A stretch of DNA of 64,000 nt from NCBI GenBank assembly GCA_036435485.1, contig CM071598.1:109345148-109409147 (forward strand). Direction: 5' to 3'. A program made the position numbers and the translations under genes. The stretch's first letter is position 1. Every line of letters starts with the position of its first letter. This document shows positions 1-12,190 of the stretch, piece by piece. The DNA comes from Saposhnikovia divaricata. Its lineage: Eukaryota; Streptophyta; Magnoliopsida; Apiales; Apiaceae. The notes beneath the pieces are model-generated. The model was given only the letters and a program-made list of their open reading frames with translations. It had not been told where the DNA came from and did no database searches.

Positions 1-2301
1 TACATATTTATTCAATCACAACAACAGCCTAAAAGAAGGGAATTGAAACTTGCCTGGTAGTCGAGTACCGTAAGGGGTAGTGGTAGCGGGTCCCGGTTCA
101 GCTTGGTGATCTATAAATAGCCAAGGCATTCGGGATTAATCACTTAACATATTAAAAGTTAAGTTATATTTAATTCGAAACACGTTCTCGAGTTATCTCG
201 TTATACCCCTTTTAGTGGATTCCTTTTTATCACTGATCCATCCCGACATTCGTTCGTTAATACGACATGTCACTGTACTTATACTTGGGACATACTTAAG
301 TCATATGAGTTCTAAGGTCGATCGTTACGAACCAATACTATACTCTGAGTTTTATCGCCCGTTTTCTAAGTGTTTCACCGAAGTTATAAAAGAGTCGTCT
401 TTTAGGGGTTCGTTCGCGTTTAACCTCGACTCGAACATTTTTAATAAATCGAACAATGATCCTTTTGACATACGGTTTTCTTTCACACCTTCCTTTTTAC
501 CTCTAGTATTTATTTACCAAGATTCGCCATGACGTTACATAGTTTACGAGGGTTCAATTTCAGTTACGAACTTTCGTTTACGGATTCGAACTACTTTTAG
601 TAATTTGGTCATAATTCCTAAACCGTAAATCGAAATGCTTCGATTCTTTCGCCAAAGTGATCTATGTTCAAAAATCTATCAGTAGGGTTCATTAACTTGC
701 CAAGAACAGAGAGTTATGGCTACTGACCAGTTCGGTTTCTTAGTGTTAATGAAAATCGGGCATTACGACGGCTACGAATCGAGCGTTCTAAAATTCATTA
801 CGCAACAACCAAGCCACACCGGGCATCTAATCAATTACTACAGTTAATAATCATCTCTTAAAAGCTCAAGAATATCATGCTTCATCAATATATCATCATA
901 AAGCTAATCTAACCACAAAATCATGCTAACATGGTGGTAAAATACTACTAATATCACTTAATCCAAAATCACCATGAATCATGCATAAACTCAAAGTAAA
1001 GCTCAGGGTTTGAAATGATTTATACCTTCCTTAGAGAGTAGTATAACCTTCCTAAGCCTTGATCTATCCTTGGATGATCCTAAGCTAGCTAAATCCACCA
1101 TGAAAAACAAGAAAAAACAAGATTAGTTCATAAAACCACTATTCATCCTCCTCTTTGATGAATTATTTGAAAATGGAAACAAGAGAGTTTGGCTTTGAAA
1201 TTTTTATGGGATCACTTTTAGAAAATGTAAGACTCACAATAATTTTTACAAGATCAAAAGATGGTGGGAAGAGGGGTTTTGATTTTGGAATTAGTGAAGG
1301 GCCGAATGGATGTTTTCTTGCAAGGGTGGAGTATTTTGCTTGGTTTCTTTTGATTTCTATGATTTAATCTCATCCACTCTCATCCAATTACAACATAATA
1401 TCTTGTATAAAGCTACTTTATTAAAGTAGTGAGGTGTTGGATGAGGAAATACCATGACAAGTGTTGAAAATGTGGTGGTTTTAGCCTAACTACATGGTTG
1501 CCTTGCTAAGTACTTAGTTGCATTCTCTACGGTGCTAGTTCCTTGATTCTAGTTTGGTTACTAGATATTTTATACTAGTAGCTTGCACAAGACTCTTGCT
1601 TCCTCTGCTTGTTTCTGTGTCCGGTTATTGCCTGTTTCGATTGAACGTTCGTAGGAATATTTCACGGATTTCTAATTAGGGTTTACCGGGAATCCTTTTT
1701 AATATTAATACTTTCATTCTCCATCTTTCATTCTAACTTTCCAATTTATATTCCTTAAATCCATTCGTTAAATATTTAAGGCTATCAGTGTCCAGGGAAC
1801 TCTCGGAGAAAATAAAAGTGCGGTTTTTCAGAATCCGACAGCTTTTACATACACTTATTTTCCCCCTGAATCACTAATACGAACTCGGAAATCCGTTCCG
1901 AATGCTTCTATATAGTGTCGTCTCATATTATTCTATACTCCCACCAAAACACTATTCATTCTGTATTCTTTACTTGTTCTCTTAGGGTAGTATAATTGTC
2001 CGTATTCTCTTTCGATCGTTCCTTAACCTTTTTATGGAACTACTGGATTAATCGTTATCGATCTGGATGACATGAGAGTATTCTCTTGCTTGAAGTTGCC
2101 ATATCTTATTCCCTTAGAAGATAGATTATTCTTACCTATGTTGTCACCCTTTAGCATTCTTCAAGACATAAACATAATAAAGTCGAATTCCATTCATTCT
2201 TTCCAAATATCAATTATTACATTGTAGCCATAACCACTATTCGTTCTTACATCATTAAATACATAAAAGTTTTAATTCCACCCAAAATCTGGGTTCTTAC
2301 A
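1..2301 (-). mobile_element. Ty3/gypsy LTR, partial, minus strand (G0)
   Basis: Read on the minus strand from 2301, this begins TGTAAGAACCCAGATTTTGG. It runs colinear with, but clearly diverged from, the LTR of the gypsy element G1 (compare 29043-31200 on the + strand). Shared landmarks include the opening AACCCAGATTTT, the block around GGTTAAGGAACG, and near the left edge TTTATAGATCACC followed by ACTACCAGGCAAGTTTC. It is therefore an LTR of the same family in inverted orientation, cut by the window edge. Its first base abuts the truncated copia gag at 2302, as expected if this element inserted into that gag. The small ORFs in it have no recognisable domains. Confidence 0.8.
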
Positions 2302-2516
2302 GATTTAGGCTTCTCTGCTGTATGTTCTGGAAAAACTTTTCCTTCGACAGTTGCTTGAGGAACAAGCCTTGTTGGAACAAAAGGCCCATCTCTGATTCTG
2401 TCAAGATAATTAGGATCTGTTGCTTCTAGGTGATGCAACATCTTCACTTCCCATAGAGTATATTCGTTTCTCTTGAGCATAGGGATCTTAGTATTACCAT
2501 CCTTGTAACCAGACAT
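2302..2516 (-). pseudogene. Copia gag N-terminus, truncated
   Basis: The ATG at 2516 opens a gag nearly identical to the first 71 residues of element A gag (17596 onward), beginning MSGYKDGNTKIPMLKRNEYT. Visible differences are D/N, I/V and V/F substitutions. The frame then runs into gypsy LTR sequence at 2301, so no zinc knuckle or later domain remains here. Function in the intact parent is capsid formation. This copy is dead unless the remainder lies on the far side of the gypsy insertion, outside the window. Confidence 0.85.
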
Positions 2517-2565
2517 GATTGCAGATCTTTATGATTATTCGAAATCAACCTGCTCTGATACCAGT

Positions 2566-3316
2566 TGTTAACTCGAATAACTTGTAGAAGGGGGGTTGAA
2601 TACAAGTTATATAATCGTGTCTGATTTTTGCTTGATTAGATGAACAAGAACAAATGAATGAATCAAACTTTGTTTGTATTAAAATAAATCAAATACAAAC
2701 TCTACCAAAGGTGTACAATACCTTTAGCAGCTGCTGACAATACAAATCTCTCTCTCTGTTTGTTTCGAACTCTCGAATACAAACCTTATACAGAGCTTCA
2801 CACGATATGCACTCTAATAATTCATAATTCCGCTCTTTTTACAATAATATAGAGAGAGTATTTATATTGCTACCTATCAACTAATAACAGAATTATAATC
2901 TATCTATGACAATGTTCTGCCGTCCAGTTGATAGTTTCCATCAATAGAGAATTCGTTTCCTTCACGATATCTTCTTGCTTGTTTTTCAAAAAAACGATCC
3001 TATTTTATAGCACTTGCCAGTTTCTGTAGCATCCATAATGACATCATCAGTAACACGACTGATATCAGGATTTCCCATTGCATAAGGATCTGATCATCCC
3101 ATCAGTATTTGATCAGGATCTGACTTGCTGTATCAAGATCTGCTCTTAGTTCCTGAAATGTAGTCTCTGACGCACTGTTCCTGACTAACCTCCACAGATT
3201 ACTGTCTAACACATATATCCTATACAAAGTGCTAAATCCTTTATAAGATCAGGATATACAAGAAGTATTTATAAAATTCTATTCTTAACATCACAACTTA
3301 TGAATTATTCCTAACA
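2566..3316 (-). repeat. SIRE-type copia LTR (element C)
   Basis: A TG...CA-bounded LTR of 751 bp, the reverse complement of the element A LTRs at 16792-17546 and 28268-29042. It contains the TATA-like box (reads TATAAATA on the minus strand, 2859-2866) and the ATCCTGAT motif cluster in the same relation to the TATA as in element A. The PBS complementary to tRNA-iMet follows it at 2563-2552. Confidence 0.88.
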
Positions 3317-5821
3317 TGTAAAATAAGTAATTCAGTGGCGAATCTTGATAATTAAATATTAGAGATCATAAGGAAGGTGTGGGAGAAAACCTCATGTCAA
3401 GCGGATCGTTTTTTGATTTTATAAAATTGTTCGAATCGAGGTTAAGCGCGAATGAACCCCTTAAAAGTACACTTGGTTATAACTTTGGCAAATCACTTAG
3501 AAAACGGGCAATAAAACTCGGGGTATAATCTTGGTTCGTAAACGACCGACCTTAGAACTTATACGACTTAAGCATATACCAAGTGGAAGTATAATGACAT
3601 GCCTTAATAACGAGCAAGTGTCGGATCGTATCGGTGATAAAAGAGTACACAAAAGGGTGCATAACGAGATAACTTGAAAACGTGTTTTAGCCTAAGTTAA
3701 GTATATACTTAGCCTTTTAAAAAGTGTTAAGTGACTAATCTCGAATATTCTAATTGTTTATAGATCACCGTGCTGACCCGGGACACACCACTTCTACCCG
3801 ACTACCAGGCAAGTTTCCAATACTTTGGAACTGTTGTTGTGATAATATATATGAACTGATTCGGTTATACGTATGCCATAGCATGCATGCCTACTCTCAA
3901 GTTATACTATGATCCTTGTTCCCTGATTTAATGTTGGCTTATAAGCTAGATAGATAGTATATCGGTTATAAGCCGGATATTGCTAAGACCCTTAAGTGAA
4001 GGGCATATGAATCTCATTCTTCGAATATAGACCGGGAGTCGGTATTTCTTGATATATTGGGATTATTTTCGGAGGGAAATATTTAAATAAATGTTTTTCC
4101 ATTATTTATTCACTGAATATTATTTGAATATTCATTTGAGATTATTTACTTAATGAATATTATTTTGAATATTCATTCGAGTTATTTATTTAAAGGGAAT
4201 TATTTTCGAATATTCATTTGATCATTATTTATTTAATGAAAATTATTTTGAATATTCATTTAAATTTTATTTATTCAATAAGTTTTATTAATTTGTCTAT
4301 TCATTAATTATTTAATGAATATTATGGTGAATATTTATTCGAAGGATATTTTGATCAATATTTTATATTAAGAATATTCTTCAAATATGTATGATTTAAT
4401 AAATACTCTTGGAATATTATTCACTTCTTCTAACTAGTTTTAAAAATGATTTACTTCATTCAAATATTATTTTCGACCTTCAAATATTAGGTAAATTATC
4501 TCTGAGTCTTATTATTAATATTATTTTATCAAGGAAGGTTCTCAAAAATCCTATTCTTCATTCAAATCTATCTTTCAAATTATAAGGGAACCTTACTTGG
4601 GAAATGTTATTTATCTTGTTGACTTCCCGGTCATAAATCTTTTGAAACTATTCTTTTCACTCGCAACTTGGTTCCTATTCATCGATTGAATCTTTTGTTA
4701 CTTCCTCATCATTCGAGGGGTAAGAGTGTTGGAACAAGTTGGTATCCATTAACAAGCAACAGCTTGGGAAATATTGGTGAATTTTCCTTTCCAACTAGAT
4801 ACGACTACTTTGTGGAGTCCTATCAACAAGTATTATACTTGGGGAATGGGGGACGAACTTTACGTTTCAAAGTCATGGATGTTATTCGAAATAGGAGACG
4901 CGTAAGTGGCCGAGTGGCGCCGGTCCAGCAATGGCCCAACCATTTGTCGGGGGGTTCCAGAGGGCGGTTGACAAGTAAATCCGTCGGTGCTTCCTTCTAC
5001 ATGTAGAGAACAATGATGGGGAGCATAACATGCGACTGATCATCGTAAACGTTATAGCTCCTGGCGCGGCAATGCTCCCGTATTATTTCATCTTTCAAAG
5101 TTAGAAATTTTTCTGCAACATTATTAGTGTTGGCAGGGTTGAAAAGTGTTCAAAACTGGGATTGCATATTTTTTCCTGCAATTTCCTTTTATGAGATGTG
5201 ATGATATCTGGATCATATTTTTGTATAGCAGATATTCCTATGAAAGATATATTTTAAGTTACCTTGTAACTTCATCGTTTACCTTATACTAGCATTATAT
5301 TCGTAAATGCATGGCATATGGTTTCAAAAACACTTTTGAACTGTTATATATATTATTGTTCAATGTACATATTTGTTGGTGGGCTATTGCTCACCCTTGC
5401 TTTATTTATTATATCACAACAACAGCTAGGTCTGATGGCCTGCGTAAGGCACACTCAGCGCAAGCAGGCGACTCCAGCCGTAGGACTACCCGCTGATATG
5501 GTTGCTGCCATTGCTGAGGTAGACAGGCAGCTTTTGTTTTTAGTCTTAAGTATATGTATGATTATTGTTAATCAACGGCAAGAATCTTTAAACTTATGAT
5601 GTAATCATTTTGGGTTGTAATAACTTATATTCGTGGATCCTATTAGTAGAGACTTATTTCAATTTCATCTCTGGGACTATAACTGGTTGTGTGTGTGTGT
5701 GATTGGATATTATTATGGGGTCACAACATATGTTTATTTATTTGGAATCAAGTCAAGAATTGTTTATGGAAATTAAGACCATAACGACCAGGTCCCCGAC
5801 CCCGGATCTGGGGTTGTTACA
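3317..5821 (+). repeat. G1 5' LTR, 3' portion
   Basis: Colinear and closely similar to 30729-33292. It ends GGTTGTTACA just before the PBS. It contains a diverged tandem array of about 41 bp with GAATATTC cores at 4126, 4167, 4208 and 4250, and a TG run near 5690. Small ORFs at 4668-5006 and 5311-5599 recur in the other LTR and show no known domain, so I do not call them genes. Confidence 0.9.
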
Positions 5822-5825
5822 GAAA

Positions 5826-5837
5826 TGGTATCAGAGC
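5826..5837 (+). other. G1 primer-binding site
   Basis: TGGTATCAGAGC, complementary to the 3' end of plant initiator tRNA-Met, four bases after the LTR end at 5821. It fixes the LTR boundary and the element's orientation. Confidence 0.9.
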
Positions 5838-5979
5838 GAGAGTTATATATCCCAAGAGATGATACGACGTTATGTAATAATAAATTCACTAAGATAATAA
5901 GAACTCTTACCAAGTTCACCTAAAACCCTTACGGGAACTATTTAAGTATCATGATAGTAACATAGTTCGTATTGTGTAG

Positions 5980-6915
5980 GCGAGTGACATCTCCGACCCA
6001 GAGGATTTTGAGAGACAGCACGACGAAGCGATCCAGGTCGCCGAGGATAGGGCGGTGGTTGATTCTGATGACTTGTTCAGGACCAGAGATCCATATTATG
6101 AGCGTCTGGGAGACGAGGATTCGGAGGAGGAGGACCCGGAGGAGGTTCCGGCAGCCGAGGATACCGAGGTCGTTGAGTTTGAGGAAGAGGACCCAGAGAG
6201 GGTCCAGATAGCTGAGGATACCGAGGTTATTAGTGAAGAGTCTGATGATGAGGATCTGGAGGAGATCCGGGTGATATCTGATGTTAGGGTTATGGAAGAG
6301 AACACCGACATGACTATTGAGCAGGTTATGGATGCGGTTTTAGAGCAGGCAATGGATGAGGGTACTGAGGGAGATGTTGATGAGCCAGTTGATGATGCTA
6401 TTGGGAGTTCAGGACTTCGTGTACCACCACTCTCTACCGAGAGGGCCCCTACCCCACCACCCTTGCCTGTGAGCCCTGTTTCTGAGGAGTTTGAGGAGCT
6501 GACCCCCGAGCCGCAGCAGGTAGAGGCCGCACCTCCAGCAGAGCCATCTACCCCACCCCATATTCCGATAGAGGGGATACCAATGTGTGTGCATAACTGG
6601 GTTATGAGCAGACTTTCTACAGATTTAGCAGTGGCTAAGGCCAGGTTAACAGAGTCCAGGGCGGAGCTCGCGGCTGAGAGAGTTGCTAGGTTGGGACGCC
6701 AGGGCGACGGGAGGCGTGCTAGAGCTCGAGAGATGCATAGGGCAGTGACCCGTATTGAGCTGAGGGCCCGGATGAGGGTTCGAGGATTACCTATTGATGG
6801 AGAGGGCAGGGTATCCAGGATTGATGCTGAGGAGATCTTTCGCATTGCTATGATGAGGGTTAGGGCTTTGGGTTCCACTGGTGCTGATTTTAGAGACAGT
6901 GATGTAGTAGTCTAG
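5980..6915 (+). CDS. Leader ORF of unknown function ahead of gag
   Basis: An open frame of about 311 codons runs from just after a TAG at 5977 to a stop at 6915. It has no in-frame ATG until 6292; a GTG lies at 6055. The N-terminal half is very acidic, with imperfect repeats of EEDPEEV and AEDTEV. The middle is proline-rich, and the C-terminal third (MSRLSTDLAVAKARLTESR onward) is arginine/alanine-rich and looks helical. It ends 392 bases before the gag ATG. I do not recognise it; such an ORF is not a standard part of Tekay-type elements. The absence of a clear start, with TTGTGTAG immediately before the open frame, leaves splicing or non-coding status possible. Confidence 0.45.
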   Translation, partial: ASDISDPEDFERQHDEAIQVAEDRAVVDSDDLFRTRDPYYERLGDEDSEEEDPEEVPAAEDTEVVEFEEEDPERVQIAEDTEVISEESDDEDLEEIRVISDVRVMEENTDMTIEQVMDAVLEQAMDEGTEGDVDEPVDDAIGSSGLRVPPLSTERAPTPPPLPVSPVSEEFEELTPEPQQVEAAPPAEPSTPPHIPIEGIPMCVHNWVMSRLSTDLAVAKARLTESRAELAAERVARLGRQGDGRRARAREMHRAVTRIELRARMRVRGLPIDGEGRVSRIDAEEIFRIAMMRVRALGSTGADFRDSDVVV

Positions 6916-7307
6916 TCTTCTAGTCATGTACGAACATAGTAGTGCCGACTTTTGTGGGATAGTTTCATTGTATTTAGTTTCCTTTTTTTCTAACTAGACG
7001 GATAAACCATGTATTTCACTTTTGACTAGATGTTGTTAGGATGGTTGTACTCCTAAACTGTCGATGTGACTCAGATGATGTATCTTTCAGCACTATGTAT
7101 ATATTTGTTTCCTTTCAGTCATTTCAGTTCTTTTGTGACGCAATCACCAGTTTATTAGCTTATTTACTGCACGTACTGCTTTCGATTAAGTTTCCATGAC
7201 AAATAGAACTATGGGATCCTAAATCCAAATATGTAACAATTTTGCAAGGAGGAATCTTTAAAACAAGTGAATTAGCCTAATGTCTAATTGTCCAAATTTT
7301 CAGTTAG
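6916..7307 (+). other. Spacer between leader ORF and gag
   Basis: Non-coding, T-rich internal sequence of G1. I see no ORF, promoter or repeat in it. Confidence 0.5.
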
Positions 7308-8682
7308 ATGCCTCCACGAAGAATGGGAACTAGGGCTAACCCCTGTGAGTCTACCGACCAAGAAAGTCACAATCAACATAGGGAAGATCCCAAATATGAT
7401 GAAGCGCAAGATGAGGATTATAACGAGCAAGAGGATTCCCAGTATGGGACAGGCGGACAGCAGATGAAACCTTTTTCATTGGAGAATTCGTAGAAGAATT
7501 AGAAGGGGAAGAAATTGAAGTTGAGCAAGAAGGGGAGAACCAGGATAGGGACCCCATGGGTCAGTTTATGGATCTGCTTAGGCAAAATTTGAACCGTTAC
7601 CCTCAACCACCCCAGGGAAACAACAGTACCGTGGCAAACTCTTTCAGGGCCTTTAAGTCCATTAATCCCCCAGAATTCCACGGATCAGCTGACCCAGTCG
7701 AGGCAAGAGCCTAGATAAAGGAAATGGAAAAGTCATTTGAGATTCTAAGCATTGAGGAGGCGCAAAAGACTGTTTTCGCCACTTACCTTCTGAAAAGAGA
7801 GGCCAATTATTGGTGGGAGGCTAAGAAGAACATGGAGACAGATACTATAGTAACCTGGGATAGGTTCAAACAATTGTTTCTGGAAAAGTATTTCCCGAGG
7901 TTTATGAAAACTAAAATGGAGCTCAAGTTTTTAGAACTAAAACAGAACAATTTGTCAGTGGCTGATTATGAGGCCAAGTTTACCGAGTTGTCAAGGTTTG
8001 TGCTAGAATTTGTGGATACTGAGGAGAAGAAAGCGAATAGGTTTCAGCAAGGGTTGAAGCAGTGGATTCAGAATCGTGTGGCAGTCTTAGAGATTACAGA
8101 TTATGCCACCTTGGTGCAGAAAGCAACAATTATGGAAGCATGGAGTGATCAGATGCAGAAAGAAAGAGAGAAAGGGGGAATAAAGAGGAAGCATGCCAGC
8201 ATGGGCGGAGGTTTCGCAGGAGGAAAACCCCTGAATAATTTTAACAGAGGAACAGTTTCCCTACCTGTAAGGAATGTAGGATTTAAACCATCTATGAGCG
8301 CAAGTGTGAGCCAGGGCGGCCAGCAATCAGGAGTGTCCCGTTCCCACCCTTCCAGACCTCCATTACCAGTATGTACAACTTGTGGGAGGAAACACCCTGG
8401 AGTGTGCAACCAAAAACCGATAAAATGCTATAAGTGTGGACGATTAGGCCACTATGCCCACCATTGTACCACGGTTACTCCTACTGCCAGCAAAGGCACT
8501 GCTTGTTTCATTACGGACGTCAAGGTCACATGAGGAAGGATTGGCCAATGAACAAACCAGCAGCATCAGGGGCAAGTAAAGTTGCCTCTAATAGGCCACC
8601 AACTGCTAGGACTTTTAATATGACAGTGCAGGATGCCGTGAGGGACACGGACGTGATAGCAGGTACCTTTTCTCTCAATTAA
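7308..8682 (+). pseudogene. G1 gag, degenerate
   Basis: Starts with ATG at 7308 (MPPRRMGTRA). The frame shifts near 7480 and a TAG at 7711 replaces what looks like a Trp codon. The main capsid part is open from 7724 to 8533: the retrotrans_gag core includes YLLKREANYWWEAKK, then FKQLFLEKYFPR. A CX2CX4HX4C zinc knuckle, CYKCGRLGHYAHHC, follows near 8430. A second knuckle (CFHYGRQGHMRKDW) in another frame has lost two Cys. A TAA at 8680 separates it from protease in the same frame. The parent product is the capsid/nucleocapsid polyprotein. This copy cannot make it intact. Confidence 0.85.
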
Positions 8683-10761
8683 GTTAGTGCAAACGTCTTA
8701 TTTGATTCTGGAGCAACTAAGCCTTTTATATCAAGAGATTTTGCGCGTAATTTGAAAATTAGGACCCAACAGCTAAGGGATTCTTTAAAAATAGAAATAG
8801 CCAACCAGGAAGTAGTTCCCGTTAATCAGATTCACCCCGATTGTAAATTAAAAATAGGAGGACAATCTTTTTATGTTGATTTGATTCCTTTTAAACTAGG
8901 GGAATTTGATGTCATTTTGGGAATGGAATGGTTGTCTTGCAACAATGCCCAGATAGATTGTAAAGGGAAAAAGGTTATGTTGAAAACCCCAGGAAAGAAG
9001 GAAATATTGTTTAAGGGGATACGACAGACCCAGAAAATTCTAACCATGGCGCAGACCAAGAGATTGCTACGAAAAGGGAACGAGGCTTATTTAGCTTATG
9101 TTATAGACACCCAGAAGGAAACACCTAAGATACAAGACATTCTGATAGTTAATGAGTTTGAGGACGTGTTCCCACAAGATCTTCCCGGATTACCACCTGA
9201 TAGGGTAATTGAGTTTGCTATCGAGTTAGCCCCGGGGACGGCGCCGGTTTCGAAGGCCCCGTATCGATCAGCCCCAGTTGAAATGAAAGAGCTAGCTAGG
9301 CAATTACATGAATTGTTGGATAAGGGTATGATAAGACCCAGTGTGTCGCCTTGGGGCGCACCAGTATTGTTCGTTAAGAAGAAGGACGGGAGTATGAGGT
9401 TATGCATCGACTATCAAGAGTTGAACAAGCTAACCATAAAGAATAAGTACCCGTTACCCAGAATAGATGACTTGTTTGACCAGCTAAAGGGTGCTGATAC
9501 TTCTCTAAGATTGACATGAGAACACGATATCATCAACTGAAGATTAAACCCGAAGATATCCCAAAGACTGCATTCCGTACCAGATATGGACATTATGAGT
9601 TCTTGGTGATGTCATTTGGACTAACCAATGCCCCAGCAGCTTTCATGGATTTAATGAATATGGTGTTCAAGGAGTATTTGGATAAATTCGTGATAGTTTT
9701 CATTGATGATATTCTTATCTACTCAAAGACAGAGGAAGAACACGCCGAACATTTGAGGATAGCTTTAGAAATACTCAGGAAAGAGCAGTTATATGCCAAA
9801 TTCTCGAAGTGTGAGTTTTGGAAAAACGAAGTGCAATTCTTAGGGCACGTGATTAATAGAGAAGGAGTGTTGGTCGACCCCTCCAAGATAGAGGCAGTTT
9901 CAAACTGGGAATGGCCAACCACTCCAACAGAAGTAAGGAGTTTCATCGGACTTACAGGATATTATAGAAGATTTGTTCAAGATTTTACGAAGATCGCAGC
10001 CCCGTGGCTCGACTTACCCGTAAAACTGAGAAATTTGAATGGACTAAAAAATGCGAGAAGAGTTTCCAAGAGCTGAAGAAGAGGTTGGTGACGGCCCCAG
10101 TGTTGGCGTTGCCTGATGGAAAAGGAGATTTTGTAATTTACAGTGATGCTTCGCATAAAGGATTAGGATGCGTGCTTATGCAGCACGGTAAGGTAATCGC
10201 GTATGCGTCAAGGCAGCTAAAGGAATATGAGATTCGATATCCCACTCATGATCTAGAATTAGCAGCAATAGTTTTTGTTTTAAAGATTTGGAGGCACTAC
10301 TTGTATGGAGAGAAGTGCGAGATTTACACTGACCATAAGAGCCTCAAGTACATTTTCACTCAGAAAGAGCTTAATATGCGCTAGAGAAGATGGCTGGAAT
10401 TAATCAAGGATTATGATTGTGAGATTCGTTATCACCCGGGTAAAGCCAATGTGGTGGCTGACGCCCTCAGTAGGAAAGAGAAACTCAAAATGATAACCTC
10501 AGAAGAGGAATTGGTGAGAGACTTCGAGAAGTTGGAAATCGAGGTCAAGATACCAGAAGATGGTCAAGAAAGGTTAATGGAAATTCGAATCCAACCCCCA
10601 TTGTTAGAAAAGATTAAACTATGTCAAGAACGGATAATGGAGGAAGAAGAGAACTCCACGGAAGAGATAATGACCAGAGAATAAATTAAGTGTGAAAGAG
10701 ACAAAGAAGGAATCATGATGTACACATACAGGATATGGATTCCAAATGTGCAGGAGCTCAA
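8683..10761 (+). pseudogene. G1 pol 5' part: protease, RT, RNase H, degenerate
   Basis: Protease active-site motif LFDSGAT is at about 8704. RT follows (LVKKKDGSMRLCIDYQELNK upstream; catalytic FIDDILIYS near 9700). RNase H starts near 10010, with YSDASHKGLGCV at about 10140 and the YTDHKSLKYI block near 10325. The frame shifts near 9516 inside RT and again between RT and RNase H (about 10010-10076). A TAG at 10382 replaces Gln in the NMRQRRW context. The connection to integrase is split by the CACTA element at 10761/15470, where the reading ELKDEILYEGH resumes. Confidence 0.88.
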
Positions 10762-11449
10762 CACTACTAGAAAAATGCTAATAGACATCAGTTTTTGGCC
10801 GATGTCTATGAACTTTCCTGACCGATGTCTTTGTCGGTGATGTTAAAAGTCCCAATTTTAGACATCAGTTTTTGGCCGATGTCCTACATAACTTATAACA
10901 TCATTTCTTATAAGCAAACCTGTTGTGTCAGTGTATGATTGACATCGGTTTTTATAATAATATCTATTGTTTTAGTGTATGATAGACATTAGTTTTATAA
11001 ATAGAACTGGTGTGTTAGTGTTTAATAGACATCAGTTTTTATAAATAGAATTGGTGTGTTAGTGTTTACTAGATATCATTATTTCTAGTTATAGTTGATG
11101 TTTTAGTCTGTAATGGACATCAGTTTATCACAAATATAAGATGTTAGAATTGCATTTTGACAGTATTAATCTATTTCATATACATCATTTTCAACAATAT
11201 TTGTGCACAACAATAACCAAACTAAAACAATATACCAAGTCCGAACTAACCAAACACATATATTAACCAACATAAATATCAAGTATCAAGTATTCTTACA
11301 TAACCAATCAAAACCAAACTAACAGCTAGCGACCAAACCCAAATTTCAAGTACATTAGCAAAATCAATAAGCTGAAAATCAAAATAAATGCCGAACGCAA
11401 CCTTCTTTTTATGGCCATCACTTCTGTCATGGTTTTCCTGCTCTGGCTA

Positions 11450-11625
11450 TCATCAGAGAGGATAATAATGTCATCAAATAAATCATAAGTTTCAGGGTCC
11501 GGCTGTAGAAGAGAAATGATAGCAGTTCCTTGTAGAATGTGGACACCGTGGTGGAGTGCTTTCACAATTTGATAAGTCGTAGAACTGTCCAAGTCAGTGG
11601 ATATGAGTCTTAGAGAGCCTGGGGA
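11450..11625 (-). pseudogene. Captured ABCG/PDR transporter fragment
   Basis: The minus-strand translation contains LISTDLDSSTTYQ, then VHILQGTAIISLLQ and PETYDLFDDIIILSD. These correspond to the D-loop/H-loop part of the nucleotide-binding domain of plant PDR-type ABCG transporters (typically GLDSSTTFQIV, then ALISLLQPAPETYDLFDD). The frame stays open to 11326 but the later residues lose similarity, as expected where an exon ended. Only one exon-sized piece is present, inside a CACTA element, so this is a transduplicated fragment, not a gene. Confidence 0.8.
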
Positions 11626-12057
11626 GAAATAGGAGAAAAATCAATGGAAACAGAACTTGTTTCACTGTGCTTCTGGTGAAATTTGTTTCACTTTGGCAAA
11701 TGGCTACCTACATTACATATTCCCTAGAAAAATAAAATCTTAAAATCCAACAAACTAGCATGCCACAAATGTAAGGTTCATTAAAATGATTAAAAAACAT
11801 ATTCCCATTTCCAATGCTGAATTAAAAAACATATGAGGTTCATTATTAATCTAAAAGCAACTTAAACCATAAATCACAGTCCTGTAAAATTCCGAGACTC
11901 ACTTACAAGAATGGTGTGGGGTTTCATTAATGGCTCCATCAAGACCCAAGAGTTTCTGGACAAATGGGCACAATTAAATTTATGCAACTGTTTAGGAAAA
12001 AAATTCACCTTATTGATTCTAGAATCCCAGGGAAGTAGGGAGTAAGATTAAAGAATC

Positions 12058-12190
12058 ACCTTAAGACTCTCGTAGCATGAGTCAAAGTCATCATTGACAA
12101 GCATATGGTCAAATAGGCCAGGCACTCTTCCTTTTTCGAGCTCAATCTTAGCATTTCGAAGTCGCTCATGGACTAGGTCTTTGAATGTTT
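12058..12190 (-). pseudogene. Captured guanylate kinase fragment (C-terminal exon)
   Basis: On the minus strand: ERLRNAKIELEKGRVPG, then LFDHMLVNDDFDSCYESLK. This matches the C-terminal helix region of eukaryotic guanylate kinases (the RLRNA...ND.L..CY..L pattern). A second piece at about 12490-12545 (minus), CKVRVDIVADARKV, resembles the C(I/V)LDIDVQGARSV stretch. It lies upstream in the correct order, with intron-like sequence between. The ATP-binding P-loop exon was not found. Non-functional fragment carried by the CACTA element. Confidence 0.68.

Larger units (their letters stand above)
2302..3316 (-). mobile_element. SIRE-type Ty1/copia 5' end, interrupted (element C)
   Basis: On the minus strand this reads LTR (3316 to 2566), primer-binding site (2563-2552), then the first 71 codons of gag (2516-2302). 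It is the same family as element A at 16792-29042. The gag is broken exactly where the inverted gypsy LTR starts. The element lies inside the 5' LTR of G1, whose sequence resumes at 3317 with TGTAAAATAAGTAATTC, matching an internal point of the 3' LTR at 30729. The rest of C and its other flank lie beyond the left edge. Confidence 0.85.

Noticed and set aside
4668..5599. Small sense ORFs in the gypsy LTR, repeated at 32139-33070
   Set aside because: Repeated only because the LTRs are repeated; frames differ by indels between copies and no domain is seen.
6096..6878. 260-codon antisense ORF
   Set aside because: Exact shadow of the GAG/GAT-rich leader ORF; Ser/Thr-rich product reflects codon composition, no domain.
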